From Anaerolineae bacterium (lineage in GTDB: Bacteria > Chloroflexota > Anaerolineae > Aggregatilineales > UBA2796), in NCBI GenBank assembly GCA_025055255.1, contig JANWYI010000001.1:142102-195803 (forward strand): DNA of 53,702 bases. The letters are read 5' to 3'. Shown one piece after another: positions 26,454 to 34,997 of this stretch (the first letter of the stretch is position 1; each line of letters opens with the position of its first letter). Both the position numbers and the translations under genes were made by a program. Under the pieces are notes generated by a model. It was not told the DNA's origin. It saw only the letters and a list, made by a program, of their open reading frames with translations, and did no database searches.

Positions 26454-27631
26454 AACTGCTCATCGTCGCTTCATCGCTTGATCTACGCCAGCCGTTCAGC
26501 GCCACGCCTGCTTGGTGGCAACTGCTCAAAGGACTCTACGAAATCGGCGTAGATGTCCTTGCCACAACCTATCAAGGTCCGTCTATTGAGACGTTGTGGT
26601 GGCGCGCCTTGCCTAATCCTGTGCGTGCGCAAGGCGATGCTTTCAAAGCCGTTCGTGAGCTGCTCAGGCGCAGCCTTGGTAGAGAAAAGCCTGTTGAGAC
26701 TCCGCGCAGTGGCGAGACGCGCGCTGAACGTCTGCAGCGCGAGTTAGCGCAGCGCATCATCATGCCGCGTTGGCGCGCCTTCATGGATCGCACTCTCAAG
26801 GCACATCCTGATGTTGACGCTGTTATTTTCCTGACCATTCCGCTCAATCACATTGTCGGCTTAGCGGCGCACATTCAGACTAAATTCGGCAAGCCTGTGC
26901 TGTACTACGACGGCGATGTGCCTGCCAGCTTGCCGCAATTCGCAGGCTTTGCCAGTGGCTTCAAGATGTACTACGGCGCCGACGTGCGCGAATACACTGC
27001 GTTCATCTCAAATAGTTACGGCGGCGCACAGCTGCTGCGCGACCTTGGCGCGCGGCAAGTCCATGTGCTGTACTATGGCGCCGATCCCGACGTTTTTAGT
27101 CCAGTGGACGTGCCGAAAGATATTGACGTCTTCTTTTACGGTCACACACGCGAGTACCGCGAAGAGTGGATTGACAGCATGTTGACAACAGCTAGTCGCG
27201 CTATGCCAGAGGCACGCTTTGCTGTGCGCGGTCGCGGCCTAGGCAGTTTGGGACGCGCGCAGATGTTGCCGTATCTCTCGTTTAGCAAGTTGCGCGAATA
27301 CGCTTGCCGCGCCAAGATCAACCTATGCATCACGCGCAAAGCACATGCTTCAGTCTTTGCCTCATCCAGCTCGCGTCCATTTGAACTCGCTAGTTTAGGC
27401 GCCTGCATCGTAGCGAATCCTTATCTAGGCGTTGAGACGTGGTTTGAGCCAGAGCGCGAGATCATCGTGGTGCAAAGCGCTGAGGAAGCCATTGAGCGCT
27501 ACCGTTGGCTCTTGGCGAACGACGCTGCGCGGCAAGCCATTGGCGCAGCAGCGCGTCAACGCCTGTTGGCAGAGCATACGTTCCGTCAACGCGCGCGCGA
27601 GCTGGTGCAGATCGTAAGGCAACACTTGTGA
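26450..27631 (+). CDS. Glycosyltransferase, CgeB-like GT-B fold
   Basis: 393 residues from the ATG at 26450 that overlaps the preceding stop. N-terminal KLLIVASSLDLRQPFSATPAWWQLLKGLYEIG is a Rossmann start; the C-terminal half (DIDVFFYGHTREYREEWI ... SSSSRPFELASLGACIVANPYLGVETWFE) matches the glycosyltransferase-like domain of CgeB/YkvP proteins with its conserved Glu after RPFE. It probably adds a sugar to the lipid-linked intermediate made by the upstream transferase. Donor and acceptor are unknown. Confidence 0.83.
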   Translation: MKLLIVASSLDLRQPFSATPAWWQLLKGLYEIGVDVLATTYQGPSIETLWWRALPNPVRAQGDAFKAVRELLRRSLGREKPVETPRSGETRAERLQRELAQRIIMPRWRAFMDRTLKAHPDVDAVIFLTIPLNHIVGLAAHIQTKFGKPVLYYDGDVPASLPQFAGFASGFKMYYGADVREYTAFISNSYGGAQLLRDLGARQVHVLYYGADPDVFSPVDVPKDIDVFFYGHTREYREEWIDSMLTTASRAMPEARFAVRGRGLGSLGRAQMLPYLSFSKLREYACRAKINLCITRKAHASVFASSSSRPFELASLGACIVANPYLGVETWFEPEREIIVVQSAEEAIERYRWLLANDAARQAIGAAARQRLLAEHTFRQRARELVQIVRQHL

Positions 27632-29292
27632 TGTTGGCATGGCTGTTGGCGCTTGTCGGTTTGGGCAGCCAATGGTTCTGGGCGCGCGCACTTGTTCACA
27701 GCGACCTCTTGCTTGTAACGCTGACGGCGCTCGGCTTAGGCGGCGGCGCAATTTCGTTGAGTATGCTATGGCAAGGTCTGCTTGGCATGCCGATCACGCC
27801 ACAAGTCACGCTCAGCGCCTGTCTATTGTGCGGCGCGCTCGGTTGGCTGTATGCGCAGCGCGTCCGCAGCGCGCCTGAGCACTACAAAGCGTCATACCGT
27901 CTGCCTGCACAGCGCGCTGTGGTTGCCTTGCTCATTTTGACAGCAGCGCTGTGCCTGTTCAACGCAGCGTACTGGTTCTATAACCGTGACGACGCGATTG
28001 CGATCTATGCGCGCTTTGGCAAGCAAGTTGCCATGTCAGGCGCTTTGCCACTGCTAGGCGCTCAGTCGCTCTACGAAGCCTATCCAATGTTCATGCCGAT
28101 GCTCTACGCTTTTGCGCACCAGCTCTCAGGCACTTTTGATGACAGCTTGGCGGCATTTCTAGGCGCGCTGTTCAGCGTCGGCGTACTTGGTGCAGCGTAC
28201 GCACTGGGACGTGAGCTGTTCAACGCGCCAATTGGTCTGAGCGCAGCGCTGCTTCTAGCGCTTGCGCCGCTTTTTACGGACTGGGCGTCAGCAGGTTACA
28301 CGGACTTGCCATGCGGCTTTTTCTACGGTATGAGCGCAGTTTTTGCAGCGCGCTGGGCGCGACGCGGCACTTGGCAGGACGCGCTTCTGGCAGGCATCAT
28401 GGCAGGCTTGGCGGCATGGATGAAAAACAGTGGCTTGCTGATCGTCGGCGCTTTTGGCGCGTGGTTCGCCTACCGTCTGCTCGTGGAACGGCAAACTTTG
28501 CGCCGTGAGCTGCGCGGCGCTGTGTTAGTGAGCATCGGATTTTTGGCGATCTGTGGCGTGTGGTACATCCGTAATCTTGTGCTGACTGGCGCGCTCGTGC
28601 CGCCGACTGGCTGGACGTGGCTGGCACAGCGCACGCTGAGCACTTTGTTTCCGTATGCTAGTGAAACAGGCTACCTGTTCGTCGGCTACGCGCTGACACT
28701 CGGCGTGTGGTTCACAGCGGCGCGCGCCATAGTGCGGCAACACGCACTGTCTGTATTGCTCACAGCATTTTACCTGCCATTTTTCGGCGTGTGGTGGCTA
28801 TTTTTCAGCTATGATGATCGCTTTCTGCTCGCGCTGAGCGCACTTGTCGCTGTCATGGCGGCTGAGACGCTGCGAGTCTGCCTTGTGCCGCTCCTCAGAC
28901 GCTTGCCGCAATTACATCGCACTATGCTGATGTACGTTGCCTTGCTGAGCGGCTTTTTCGCGCTCTACACAGCTATAGACTACAAGGCTGAGCTGTTGCG
29001 GTTGCCGTTCGCAAGCGCCGAGTCGCGTTGGCGCGTCGTTTTTGGCGCGCGCTACGATGTAGCACAATTTTTGAAGACCTTGCCTGCAGGCGCGCAGGTC
29101 TGGACAAGTGATCATTTGCTGTTCTACCACGCAGAAGGCGTCAAGGTGATCACAGGCGGCTTGCCGAGCGCGCCGCAGTCGAATGGCTACATTGTCCTAG
29201 CGCCGAGTGAAAGTTTGCCGACGCAATTTGCAGATCGTCAACCAATCTATGTCCACAAGGATTGGCGCGTTTACGCAATTCAACCAGAATAG
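27631..29292 (+). CDS. Membrane glycosyltransferase, GT39/ArnT-like
   Basis: 553 residues with about twelve membrane segments and a small C-terminal soluble part. The first long extracellular loop holds YNRDDAIAIYARFGK, the Asp-containing motif expected for GT-C enzymes, followed by Y-P-M-F-M-P-M-L-Y. The start ATG shares one base with the preceding TGA (TGATG). Such enzymes use polyprenyl-phosphate sugars on the outer face of the membrane. In context it completes the transferase, glycosyltransferase, membrane transferase series. Confidence 0.8.
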   Translation: MLAWLLALVGLGSQWFWARALVHSDLLLVTLTALGLGGGAISLSMLWQGLLGMPITPQVTLSACLLCGALGWLYAQRVRSAPEHYKASYRLPAQRAVVALLILTAALCLFNAAYWFYNRDDAIAIYARFGKQVAMSGALPLLGAQSLYEAYPMFMPMLYAFAHQLSGTFDDSLAAFLGALFSVGVLGAAYALGRELFNAPIGLSAALLLALAPLFTDWASAGYTDLPCGFFYGMSAVFAARWARRGTWQDALLAGIMAGLAAWMKNSGLLIVGAFGAWFAYRLLVERQTLRRELRGAVLVSIGFLAICGVWYIRNLVLTGALVPPTGWTWLAQRTLSTLFPYASETGYLFVGYALTLGVWFTAARAIVRQHALSVLLTAFYLPFFGVWWLFFSYDDRFLLALSALVAVMAAETLRVCLVPLLRRLPQLHRTMLMYVALLSGFFALYTAIDYKAELLRLPFASAESRWRVVFGARYDVAQFLKTLPAGAQVWTSDHLLFYHAEGVKVITGGLPSAPQSNGYIVLAPSESLPTQFADRQPIYVHKDWRVYAIQPE

Positions 29293-29297
29293 AGAGC

Positions 29298-30095
29298 ATG
29301 ACACACGGCGTGTTGCTGCCGATTGGCGGCGCGGAAGATAAGACGGCAAAGCGGGTTGTTTTGAGTCGGTTTGTGGCGCTGTGCGGCGGTACTGAGGCGC
29401 GCATTGCCGTGATTGCAGCCGCCTCAGCCGTGCCTGAGGAGAGCGGCAAGCGCTACGTAGACGTTTTCAGCACACTTGGCGCGGCGCAAGTAAGCGTTAT
29501 TCCCATTGCATCGCGTTACGACGCAGACTCTGAGTCAGCCCTTGCACAGCTGCGCGCTGCAACAGGCATTTTCTTCACAGGCGGCGACCAGCTCAAACTA
29601 GTTGGCTTGATCGGCGGCACGCGCTTGCACGCTGCGCTGCGTGAGCGCCATGCCGCAGGCATGACGGTTGCTGGCACGAGCGCAGGCGCCTCAGCGCTCA
29701 GCCAGCACATGATCGCCTTCGGCAAGAGCGGCAGCACGCCACAACAGCGCATGGTTCAACTGACAGCTGGTCTAGGACTGTGTGCGCCGCTGATCATTGA
29801 CCAACACTTCCGTCAGCGTGACCGAATCGGGCGTCTGCTTACAGCCGTTGCGCTCAGTCCGCAGTTGATCGGCGTTGGCATTGATGAAGACACAGCGCTG
29901 CTCATCACGGCTGACGGCAAGGCAGAGGTAGTTGGCAGCGGCAGCGTGACGATTGTAGATGGCGGCGCGCTCAGCTACACAGATGCGCACGCCGTGAAAG
30001 GCTACAGTGTGATTGCGCTGCACAGCGTGCGTCTGCACGTCCTCACAAGCGGACACATTTACGATTTGAACACGCGACTGCCAATTGCACCCTAG
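29298..30095 (+). CDS. cphB: Cyanophycinase-like serine peptidase (S51)
   Basis: 265 residues from the ATG at 29298. Features of the cyanophycinase group: GVLLPIGGAEDK at the N-terminus, IAVIAAASAVPEESG, FTGGDQLKLV (oxyanion region), the nucleophile elbow GTSAGAS (Ser128) and IIDQHFRQRDRIGRLL. Cyanophycinase cuts cyanophycin to beta-Asp-Arg dipeptides. No cyanophycin synthetase or isoaspartyl peptidase is in the window, so the substrate here is inferred. The stop overlaps the convergent gene by 4 bases at CTAG. Confidence 0.85.
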   Translation: MTHGVLLPIGGAEDKTAKRVVLSRFVALCGGTEARIAVIAAASAVPEESGKRYVDVFSTLGAAQVSVIPIASRYDADSESALAQLRAATGIFFTGGDQLKLVGLIGGTRLHAALRERHAAGMTVAGTSAGASALSQHMIAFGKSGSTPQQRMVQLTAGLGLCAPLIIDQHFRQRDRIGRLLTAVALSPQLIGVGIDEDTALLITADGKAEVVGSGSVTIVDGGALSYTDAHAVKGYSVIALHSVRLHVLTSGHIYDLNTRLPIAP

Positions 30096-30382
30096 CGCTG
30101 CTGATTCTTGGCTCGCTCGTTAAGTTCGTCGAGCCGCTTGCGGATGTTGTTGACTTCGTAGCGCATGTACCCGATGTCGTCGCTCACTTCAAGCAGCTTG
30201 ATGATCAACTCTGCCACGACCAGAATCTGCAGGCTGACCAGCGCCACGACGAAAAATTCAACGATAAAGCGCCCGAAATCAAAGCCTCTGAAAGCATATG
30301 CATTGTTGAGAGCTGTGAGCGTGCCAATCACTAACGCGGCAAAGCCAAGAAAGCGCAGCAAACTGGCGTACACCTTAAGCAT
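30092..30382 (-). CDS. Small two-helix membrane protein, copy A
   Basis: 96 residues. Two membrane segments (about 7-30 and 36-65) joined by a short loop containing FRGFDFGRFIVE, then a charged helix IGYMRYEVNNIRKRLDELNER that looks like a coiled coil. Not recognised. It is about half identical to the next gene, so the pair arose by tandem duplication. They share the AFRGFDFG-type loop and the NNIRKRLDEL-type helix, which are therefore likely to matter for function, perhaps as a small oligomeric membrane scaffold. Confidence 0.7.
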   Translation of the reverse strand: MLKVYASLLRFLGFAALVIGTLTALNNAYAFRGFDFGRFIVEFFVVALVSLQILVVAELIIKLLEVSDDIGYMRYEVNNIRKRLDELNERAKNQQR

Positions 30383-30411
30383 TGGTACTATCTCAACCTA
30401 GGCTGGTCAAC

Positions 30412-30717
30412 TCAGCGCGATTGTCGCTTGGCTATCTCATGTAGCTCGTCAAGGCGCTTGCGAATGTCATTCGCCTCAAAGCGTGTGTAGCTGATGTTGC
30501 GCGCCATGTCTACGAAGAGCGTGATCAGCTTGGCAAGCGCCAGGACAGGCAACGCGATCAACACGATTGCCACCAATTGAACAATCAGTAGCCCAAAATC
30601 GAAACCGCGAAAAGTATTCGCGCTAGAAAAGGCGGCTAATGTACCCACGATCAATGCTGCAAAGCCTACAAGGCGCAGCAGTGTTGCGTATAAGCTGAGC
30701 ATCGGATACATATTCAC
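30412..30717 (-). CDS. Small two-helix membrane protein, copy B
   Basis: 101 residues, paralogue of the 96-residue gene 29 bases downstream. Same plan: two membrane segments, FRGFDFGLLIVQ in the loop, then ISYTRFEANDIRKRLDELHEIAKRQ. The charged C-terminal helix faces the cytoplasm if the positive-inside rule holds. In-frame ATG codons occur at residues 1, 3 and 6; the first follows GGAGGT-like AGGGAGG. Function unknown. Confidence 0.7.
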   Translation of the reverse strand: MNMYPMLSLYATLLRLVGFAALIVGTLAAFSSANTFRGFDFGLLIVQLVAIVLIALPVLALAKLITLFVDMARNISYTRFEANDIRKRLDELHEIAKRQSR

Positions 30718-30777
30718 AGTAAAACCTCCCTGACAGACATCAGCAAAAGTGTAGCCCGTCTGGACGAGCGCGGCAAA

Positions 30778-30802
30778 ACTGCCCTGCGCACAGCAGGGCA
30801 GT
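30778..30802 (-). terminator. Intrinsic terminator after SH3-like secreted protein
   Basis: A 10-bp stem (30778-30787 with 30793-30802) and a 5-base loop, followed on the minus strand by TTTT. It ends the yraN-miaA block before the small membrane paralogues. Confidence 0.65.
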
Positions 30803-30811
30803 CGAGGATGC

Positions 30812-31660
30812 TCAGCGGCTCGGCGTCGGCGTAGGAGTCGGTCTCAGCTGCTCAGTGACTGGATCGCTATCAAGCGCCTGCGTTCCCTCTGGCTCGAAGA
30901 ATTCCAGATAGTAGCCCTCAAGGTCGCCTTCAGCTGCCCAGCCTTCGCGGTTGTCAAGGCGAACGCGCCACCATGCAAAGCTATCTGAGCAGACCGGACC
31001 TTCCAGCACCTCCAGCACTGCAGTGCGCGCGCTGTCTTCTGGACTGATATATGGCGGCGCTTGGAACAAGACCATGGCTCTCAGACTAGGTTGTGCGCGG
31101 ACATTGCTGGGCTGCTCGCCTAGCACCACAGCGCGCTTGCCGATTACAAGACGCGATGGCGGCGCACCTTCACAACGCTTGAGCGCTTCACGCGGATCGC
31201 CGTCGCGCTCAGCGAAGGTCAGCAGCCAGCGGCGCGAGCGCGTGCCTTCGAAAGCAACGTGAGACTCGGTCAGCAAGGCGCGCGTTGGGCTAATTGGCAC
31301 CAGACTGAAAGTGCTGCGTCCGCTGAACTCAGTGTCTCCCATCTTTACCTGTTCGGAGCGATAGCCGTCTTCCGCGAGCTGCAGTGTGACTTCGAGCGTC
31401 GCGCTCAAGTCCTGAGCGGCGACTGAGATGTCGTTGACCTTGAATGCGATGCTCTTAGGTCTGACCGTGATCAACAGCGGCACGAACGGCTGATCGTAGA
31501 GCGGCTTGACCATTTTGTAGGCATACTCTAGGCTTTCTTCTAGCGGATAGGCACGCCATTCGCCTTCTGGCAGGATGTCGCCTTGCGCATGAGTAACCTG
31601 CCCGTGTGCCGTCGCGCTCAGCATCAACACCAAGCTCAGGAGCAACATTTTGCGAAACAT
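30812..31660 (-). CDS. Secreted protein with SH3-like domain
   Basis: 282 residues. The start at 31660 (ATG) is chosen because a near-perfect GGAGGTG lies a few bases upstream; the in-frame TTG at 31672 would sit before that site. A signal peptide (MFRKMLLLSLVLMLSATAHG) is followed by a beta-rich region of unknown type (about 25-185), then an SH3-like module (SNVRAQPSLRAMVLFQAPP ... WWRVRLDNREGWAAEGDLEGYY) and a Thr/Pro tail. The module should bind wall material or a partner outside the cell. It is co-transcribed with the membrane-anchored protein just upstream (13 bases). Confidence 0.75.
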   Translation of the reverse strand: MFRKMLLLSLVLMLSATAHGQVTHAQGDILPEGEWRAYPLEESLEYAYKMVKPLYDQPFVPLLITVRPKSIAFKVNDISVAAQDLSATLEVTLQLAEDGYRSEQVKMGDTEFSGRSTFSLVPISPTRALLTESHVAFEGTRSRRWLLTFAERDGDPREALKRCEGAPPSRLVIGKRAVVLGEQPSNVRAQPSLRAMVLFQAPPYISPEDSARTAVLEVLEGPVCSDSFAWWRVRLDNREGWAAEGDLEGYYLEFFEPEGTQALDSDPVTEQLRPTPTPTPSR

Positions 31661-31672
31661 GAACACCTCCAA

Positions 31673-32374
31673 CTAGCGATTGACCGTGATCACCACGTCA
31701 TTTGAGCGAACTTCGCCGATCCAAACGCCTTGATCTCTGAAAATCGGCGTCGGCGTGAGCGGCGCAGATGTCGGCAGCTGTCCACGTGCCGTATTACGAT
31801 AGACAGCGATGATGCGGTATTGCTCGCCGCCTGTGACGCCACTAGCGGCAAGGCGCGCAGGGTCAATCTCCACGCGCACTGTGCAGCGTCCGCGCGGCGG
31901 CAAGACGCGCAGCAAGTTACGGTCGAAGGCTTGTGGCTGCGGCACTTGCGGTCGGACTGTGAACGGCTCACCTGCCACACGACCATTCAAGGCTTGAATG
32001 GCGAAGACCAAGCCTGGCTCCTGCCCTGTGTAGCGAAAGCGGATGCTCGGCTCGTCGTAGAACAGCGTCAGCGGCGCAAGGCTCGTGTTGACGAGGCGCA
32101 CTTCCATGATGAGCGGCTCGTTGGTGGCAAGGGTTGTTTTTGGAATGATTAGCTCGACGCCCAGCACTGATGGATCGACTCGCGTCGCTAGAATGGACTG
32201 ATTATTGCCTGTGATGATCGGACGCGAGAGACCATTGCAGTCTAAGCCGCTCTCCACAGTCGGAAAAAAGCGCGTGAAAAGCAAGATACCGACGAAGACT
32301 AGCCCTGCGACAATGATGAAGCGCTGTGTGGGATTGTCCCAGCGCTCACGCAGTGATTGCCCGAAGAAGCCCAC
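31673..32374 (-). CDS. Membrane-anchored extracytoplasmic protein, unknown
   Basis: 233 residues. One N-terminal membrane segment (about 18-37, RFIIVAGLVFVGILLFTRFF), the rest extracytoplasmic and beta-rich: IIPKTTLATNEPLIMEVRLVNTSLAPLTLFYDEPSIRFRY resembles an immunoglobulin-like or intracellular-proteinase-inhibitor-like sandwich, and a GRCTVRVEID strand follows. No enzyme motif. It starts 3 bases after miaA and is followed by the SH3-like protein, so these two probably work together outside the membrane. Confidence 0.68.
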   Translation of the reverse strand: MGFFGQSLRERWDNPTQRFIIVAGLVFVGILLFTRFFPTVESGLDCNGLSRPIITGNNQSILATRVDPSVLGVELIIPKTTLATNEPLIMEVRLVNTSLAPLTLFYDEPSIRFRYTGQEPGLVFAIQALNGRVAGEPFTVRPQVPQPQAFDRNLLRVLPPRGRCTVRVEIDPARLAASGVTGGEQYRIIAVYRNTARGQLPTSAPLTPTPIFRDQGVWIGEVRSNDVVITVNR

Positions 32375-32377
32375 GCT

Positions 32378-33301
32378 TCACTTTTCCTCATGCAGCCATG
32401 CCGCGATCCGCTCCAGCACAGCAGCAGACTCAGTGGCTAGAAACCACTCAGGCGCGCCATGATGCCGAAACCAGGTCTCTTGGCGGCGCACAAATGCGCG
32501 TGTCTCGCGTTTGAAGGCAGTCACAGCGTCTTCAAGGCTGCACTCGCCGCGCAAATGTGCGCCCAGTTGTGCATAGCCGAGTCCGCTTAATGCAGGCAAG
32601 CGCGGATCATATCCGCGTTCATGCAGCCAAGCAACTTCCTCTAGCAGACCGTCTTGCATCATCCGCTCAATGCGCGCGTCAAGGCGCGGGAAGAGCGCTT
32701 GGCGCGGCATGTACAAACCGATTTCAAGGACGCGGTACGGCGGCGGCACTTTTTGGCGCTGCGCGCTGAACGGCTTGCCGCTGAGGATACAGACTTCGAG
32801 AGCGCGAATCAGGCGGCGCGCATTGTGCGGATCAATGCGCGCTGCTGACACAGGATCGAGCTCACGCAGCTGCTCAAAGAGCGCTGTTGTGCCGTGCGCT
32901 GCGCATATCGCTTCTAGCTCAGCGCGCAAGGTAGGGTCAGGCGGCACTTCAGGTGCGCTCCAGCCTTCCAGCACAGCCGTCACGTATTGTCCTGTGCCGC
33001 CGACTAAGAGCGGCAACTTGCCGCGCGCATGAATATCAGCAATCGCAGCATAGGCAAGGCGCTGGTACTCAGCTAAGGTGAGAGGCTGATCAGGCTCAGT
33101 GACATCAATTAGGTGATGTGGCGCTGCGGCGCGCTCAGCAAGCGTCGGCTTCGCAGTACCGATATCCATGTAGCGGTAGATTTGGCGGCTATCGGCACCG
33201 ACAATTTCGCCGTTGAAACGCTGAGCAATTTGAATGGCGAGCGCTGTCTTGCCAACGCCAGTAGCGCCGATCAGCGCGATCAGCTCACCATCCGAGCGCA
33301 T
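32378..33301 (-). CDS. miaA: tRNA dimethylallyltransferase
   Basis: 307 residues from the ATG at 33301, which gives the usual N-terminus just before the P-loop and overlaps yraN by 17 bases; an in-frame TTG at 33337 would add 12 residues. MiaA adds an isopentenyl group to A37 of tRNAs reading U-start codons. Motifs: GATGVGKTALA (P-loop), DSRQIYRYMDIGTAKP, HHLIDV, LVGGTGQYV and the terminal RRQETWFR. The zinc-finger found in eukaryotic forms is absent, as expected. It is the second gene of a yraN-miaA-membrane protein operon. Confidence 0.94.
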   Translation of the reverse strand: MRSDGELIALIGATGVGKTALAIQIAQRFNGEIVGADSRQIYRYMDIGTAKPTLAERAAAPHHLIDVTEPDQPLTLAEYQRLAYAAIADIHARGKLPLLVGGTGQYVTAVLEGWSAPEVPPDPTLRAELEAICAAHGTTALFEQLRELDPVSAARIDPHNARRLIRALEVCILSGKPFSAQRQKVPPPYRVLEIGLYMPRQALFPRLDARIERMMQDGLLEEVAWLHERGYDPRLPALSGLGYAQLGAHLRGECSLEDAVTAFKRETRAFVRRQETWFRHHGAPEWFLATESAAVLERIAAWLHEEK

Positions 33302-33644
33302 CGCGGATGATCTCGACCGCGCCGCTGCGGTAGTCAACTGCAGCGAGATCGAAGCGGAACGATACCTCGCCTTGATTCAGGCTGTGCAAGTATGCCTGCG
33401 CTGCATTGAGCAGATTTAGTGCTTTCCGCCTCGTAAGGCTTTCAACGGCAGCAGGAATCCCTGCCGAGCAGCCGCGCACTTCCACAAAGACCCACTCGCC
33501 ATCATGTTGTGCGACTAGGTCAATTTCACCTTCAGCGCAACGCCAATTGCGCGTCACAATTCGGTAGCCTGCACGCTGTAACGCTCGTGCAGCATGTACC
33601 TCACCTTGTGCGCCTTGCACGCGCCGATTTAGTTTGCCAGACAT
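33285..33644 (-). CDS. yraN: UPF0102 (YraN) family endonuclease-like protein
   Basis: 119 residues. A PD-(D/E)XK fold resembling Holliday-junction resolvases: GAQGEVHAARALQRAGYRIVTRNWRCAEGEIDLVAQHDGEW followed by FVEVR, so Asp is present and the usual Lys is Arg, a variation common in the family. Role unknown; DNA processing is assumed. It overlaps miaA by 17 bases and starts just beyond the terminator of the BTAD regulator. Confidence 0.87.
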   Translation of the reverse strand: MSGKLNRRVQGAQGEVHAARALQRAGYRIVTRNWRCAEGEIDLVAQHDGEWVFVEVRGCSAGIPAAVESLTRRKALNLLNAAQAYLHSLNQGEVSFRFDLAAVDYRSGAVEIIRDALGW

Positions 33645-33661
33645 TGCTTGACTAAGCGATC

Positions 33662-33701
33662 AAAAAAACGCTCCGTGCTGCTGTTAGCATAGCACGGAGC
33701 G
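33662..33701 (-). terminator. Intrinsic terminator after BTAD regulator
   Basis: An 11-bp perfect stem (33669-33679 with 33691-33701), an 11-base loop, and seven T residues on the minus strand. It ends the gene at 33717-34997; yraN starts within 20 bases, so its promoter must overlap this element or rely on read-through. Confidence 0.88.
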
Positions 33702-33716
33702 CTTGCAGAGACAAAC

Positions 33717-34997
33717 TTACACCTTGCCTGCGCGAATCTTGTTATAGAGCGCTTGCGTAGCTTTAGACGGCTGAATACCCAGAGTGCGCCGCAGAATTTC
33801 TGAGAGCTTTTCATATTGTGCAATAGCCTTAGTCACTTCTCCGCGCATGCTGTAGAGCGACATCAGCTCACGGTGGATGTCTTCGCGCTGCGGCACTTCG
33901 CGCATGGCGCGCAGGTAGAAGTGAATGGAGCGCTCAGTGTCGTTCTGGGTGCGGTAGAGTCGCGCAATGCCAATTAACGCCTCAGCATAGGCAAGGCGCA
34001 GCTGCTCACGGCGCTTGACAACCCACGCCATGTCGTTCTTGTAGAGGAACGGCGTGCGATATAGCTTGATAGCGTTGTACCAGACTTGTGGATCATCAGG
34101 CGGATTTAGGCGCGCTGACTCAATAATGGACTCAAAGCGTGCCACGTCATAATGAACTGCCATTTGTCCGGATGGACGATAGAAGCCGCCTGAGTACTGG
34201 GTTAGCTCATAGCCGAGCCGCTCGCTGATCTTACGCTTGGTCACATGGAAGACGTTGGTAGCTTCCTTGACGGGCAGGTCGGGCCAGAACGTCTGGAAGA
34301 CTTCGTCGCGCGTGACCATTGGATGATCCACAAAGAAGTAGAACAGGTTGCGTGGCAGCGGACCGTCCCAGGTGGTGATAGGCTTACCGTCTACGAAAAC
34401 GTAACCAGCTGCTAAGCCGTAGACTTCCAAGTGAGCAGGCGCAGGGCGATTCGGATTGAAGATGCCTTCGTCGAGCGTCATGTCATCGCCAAAGACGAAA
34501 GCAGTGCCTTCATGCACCATCTTTGCCCACATCTGGTAGTCGAGCAAGCGACTGTTCACCACAACCTTGAGGTCACTAGGCAGCGCTTCAGCCAAGCGCC
34601 CGAAGAAAATCAGTAGCGTCTTCTGGCTCACCTGTGGATTATTCAGCAGCAAGTCAGCATTATCCACAACTAGGTAAGTTGGCTTAGGGTGAGCTTTCTG
34701 TAGGTCTGCCACCAAAGCATCGGCGCACTCAGCAGGCTCAGCTTGACTGCTGGCTGCTTGCATAGACTGTGCGCCGAATTTGGGATCGAAGTCGCGTAGC
34801 CCTTCAGCCAGTTGCCCTAAAAAGGTGTGCAAGTCCATTGCCTGAGTGAGCGCATAGTAGTAGGCTTCGCTGCCAGCGCTCAAAAACCACGCTAACAGAG
34901 CGTTACGGCTGCGCAGGCGCGGCGAGAGCAGGATCAAGCTGCGCGTCTGCGTCTGCTCCACAAAAGTTTCAGGGGCGAATTGAGGATAGACGTTCAT
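33717..34997 (-). CDS. BTAD-type transcriptional regulator with degenerate ATPase-like N-terminus
   Basis: 426 residues. Residues 15-195 resemble the STAND/MalT ATPase module: a strand (SLILLSPRL), EAYYYALTQA, and the Walker B-like TYLVVDNADLLL near 107-118, but the P-loop GKT is missing, replaced by SPRLRSRNALLAW. Then come a winged helix (about 205-285, VTRDEVFQTFWPDLPVKEATNVFHVTKRKISERLG) of the OmpR type and a BTAD helical repeat domain (290-425, DVARFESIIESA ... ALYNKIRAG). BTAD proteins (SARP-like) activate nearby or pathway genes. It has its own promoter and terminator and so is a single-gene unit; target unknown. Confidence 0.83.
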   Translation of the reverse strand: MNVYPQFAPETFVEQTQTRSLILLSPRLRSRNALLAWFLSAGSEAYYYALTQAMDLHTFLGQLAEGLRDFDPKFGAQSMQAASSQAEPAECADALVADLQKAHPKPTYLVVDNADLLLNNPQVSQKTLLIFFGRLAEALPSDLKVVVNSRLLDYQMWAKMVHEGTAFVFGDDMTLDEGIFNPNRPAPAHLEVYGLAAGYVFVDGKPITTWDGPLPRNLFYFFVDHPMVTRDEVFQTFWPDLPVKEATNVFHVTKRKISERLGYELTQYSGGFYRPSGQMAVHYDVARFESIIESARLNPPDDPQVWYNAIKLYRTPFLYKNDMAWVVKRREQLRLAYAEALIGIARLYRTQNDTERSIHFYLRAMREVPQREDIHRELMSLYSMRGEVTKAIAQYEKLSEILRRTLGIQPSKATQALYNKIRAGKV

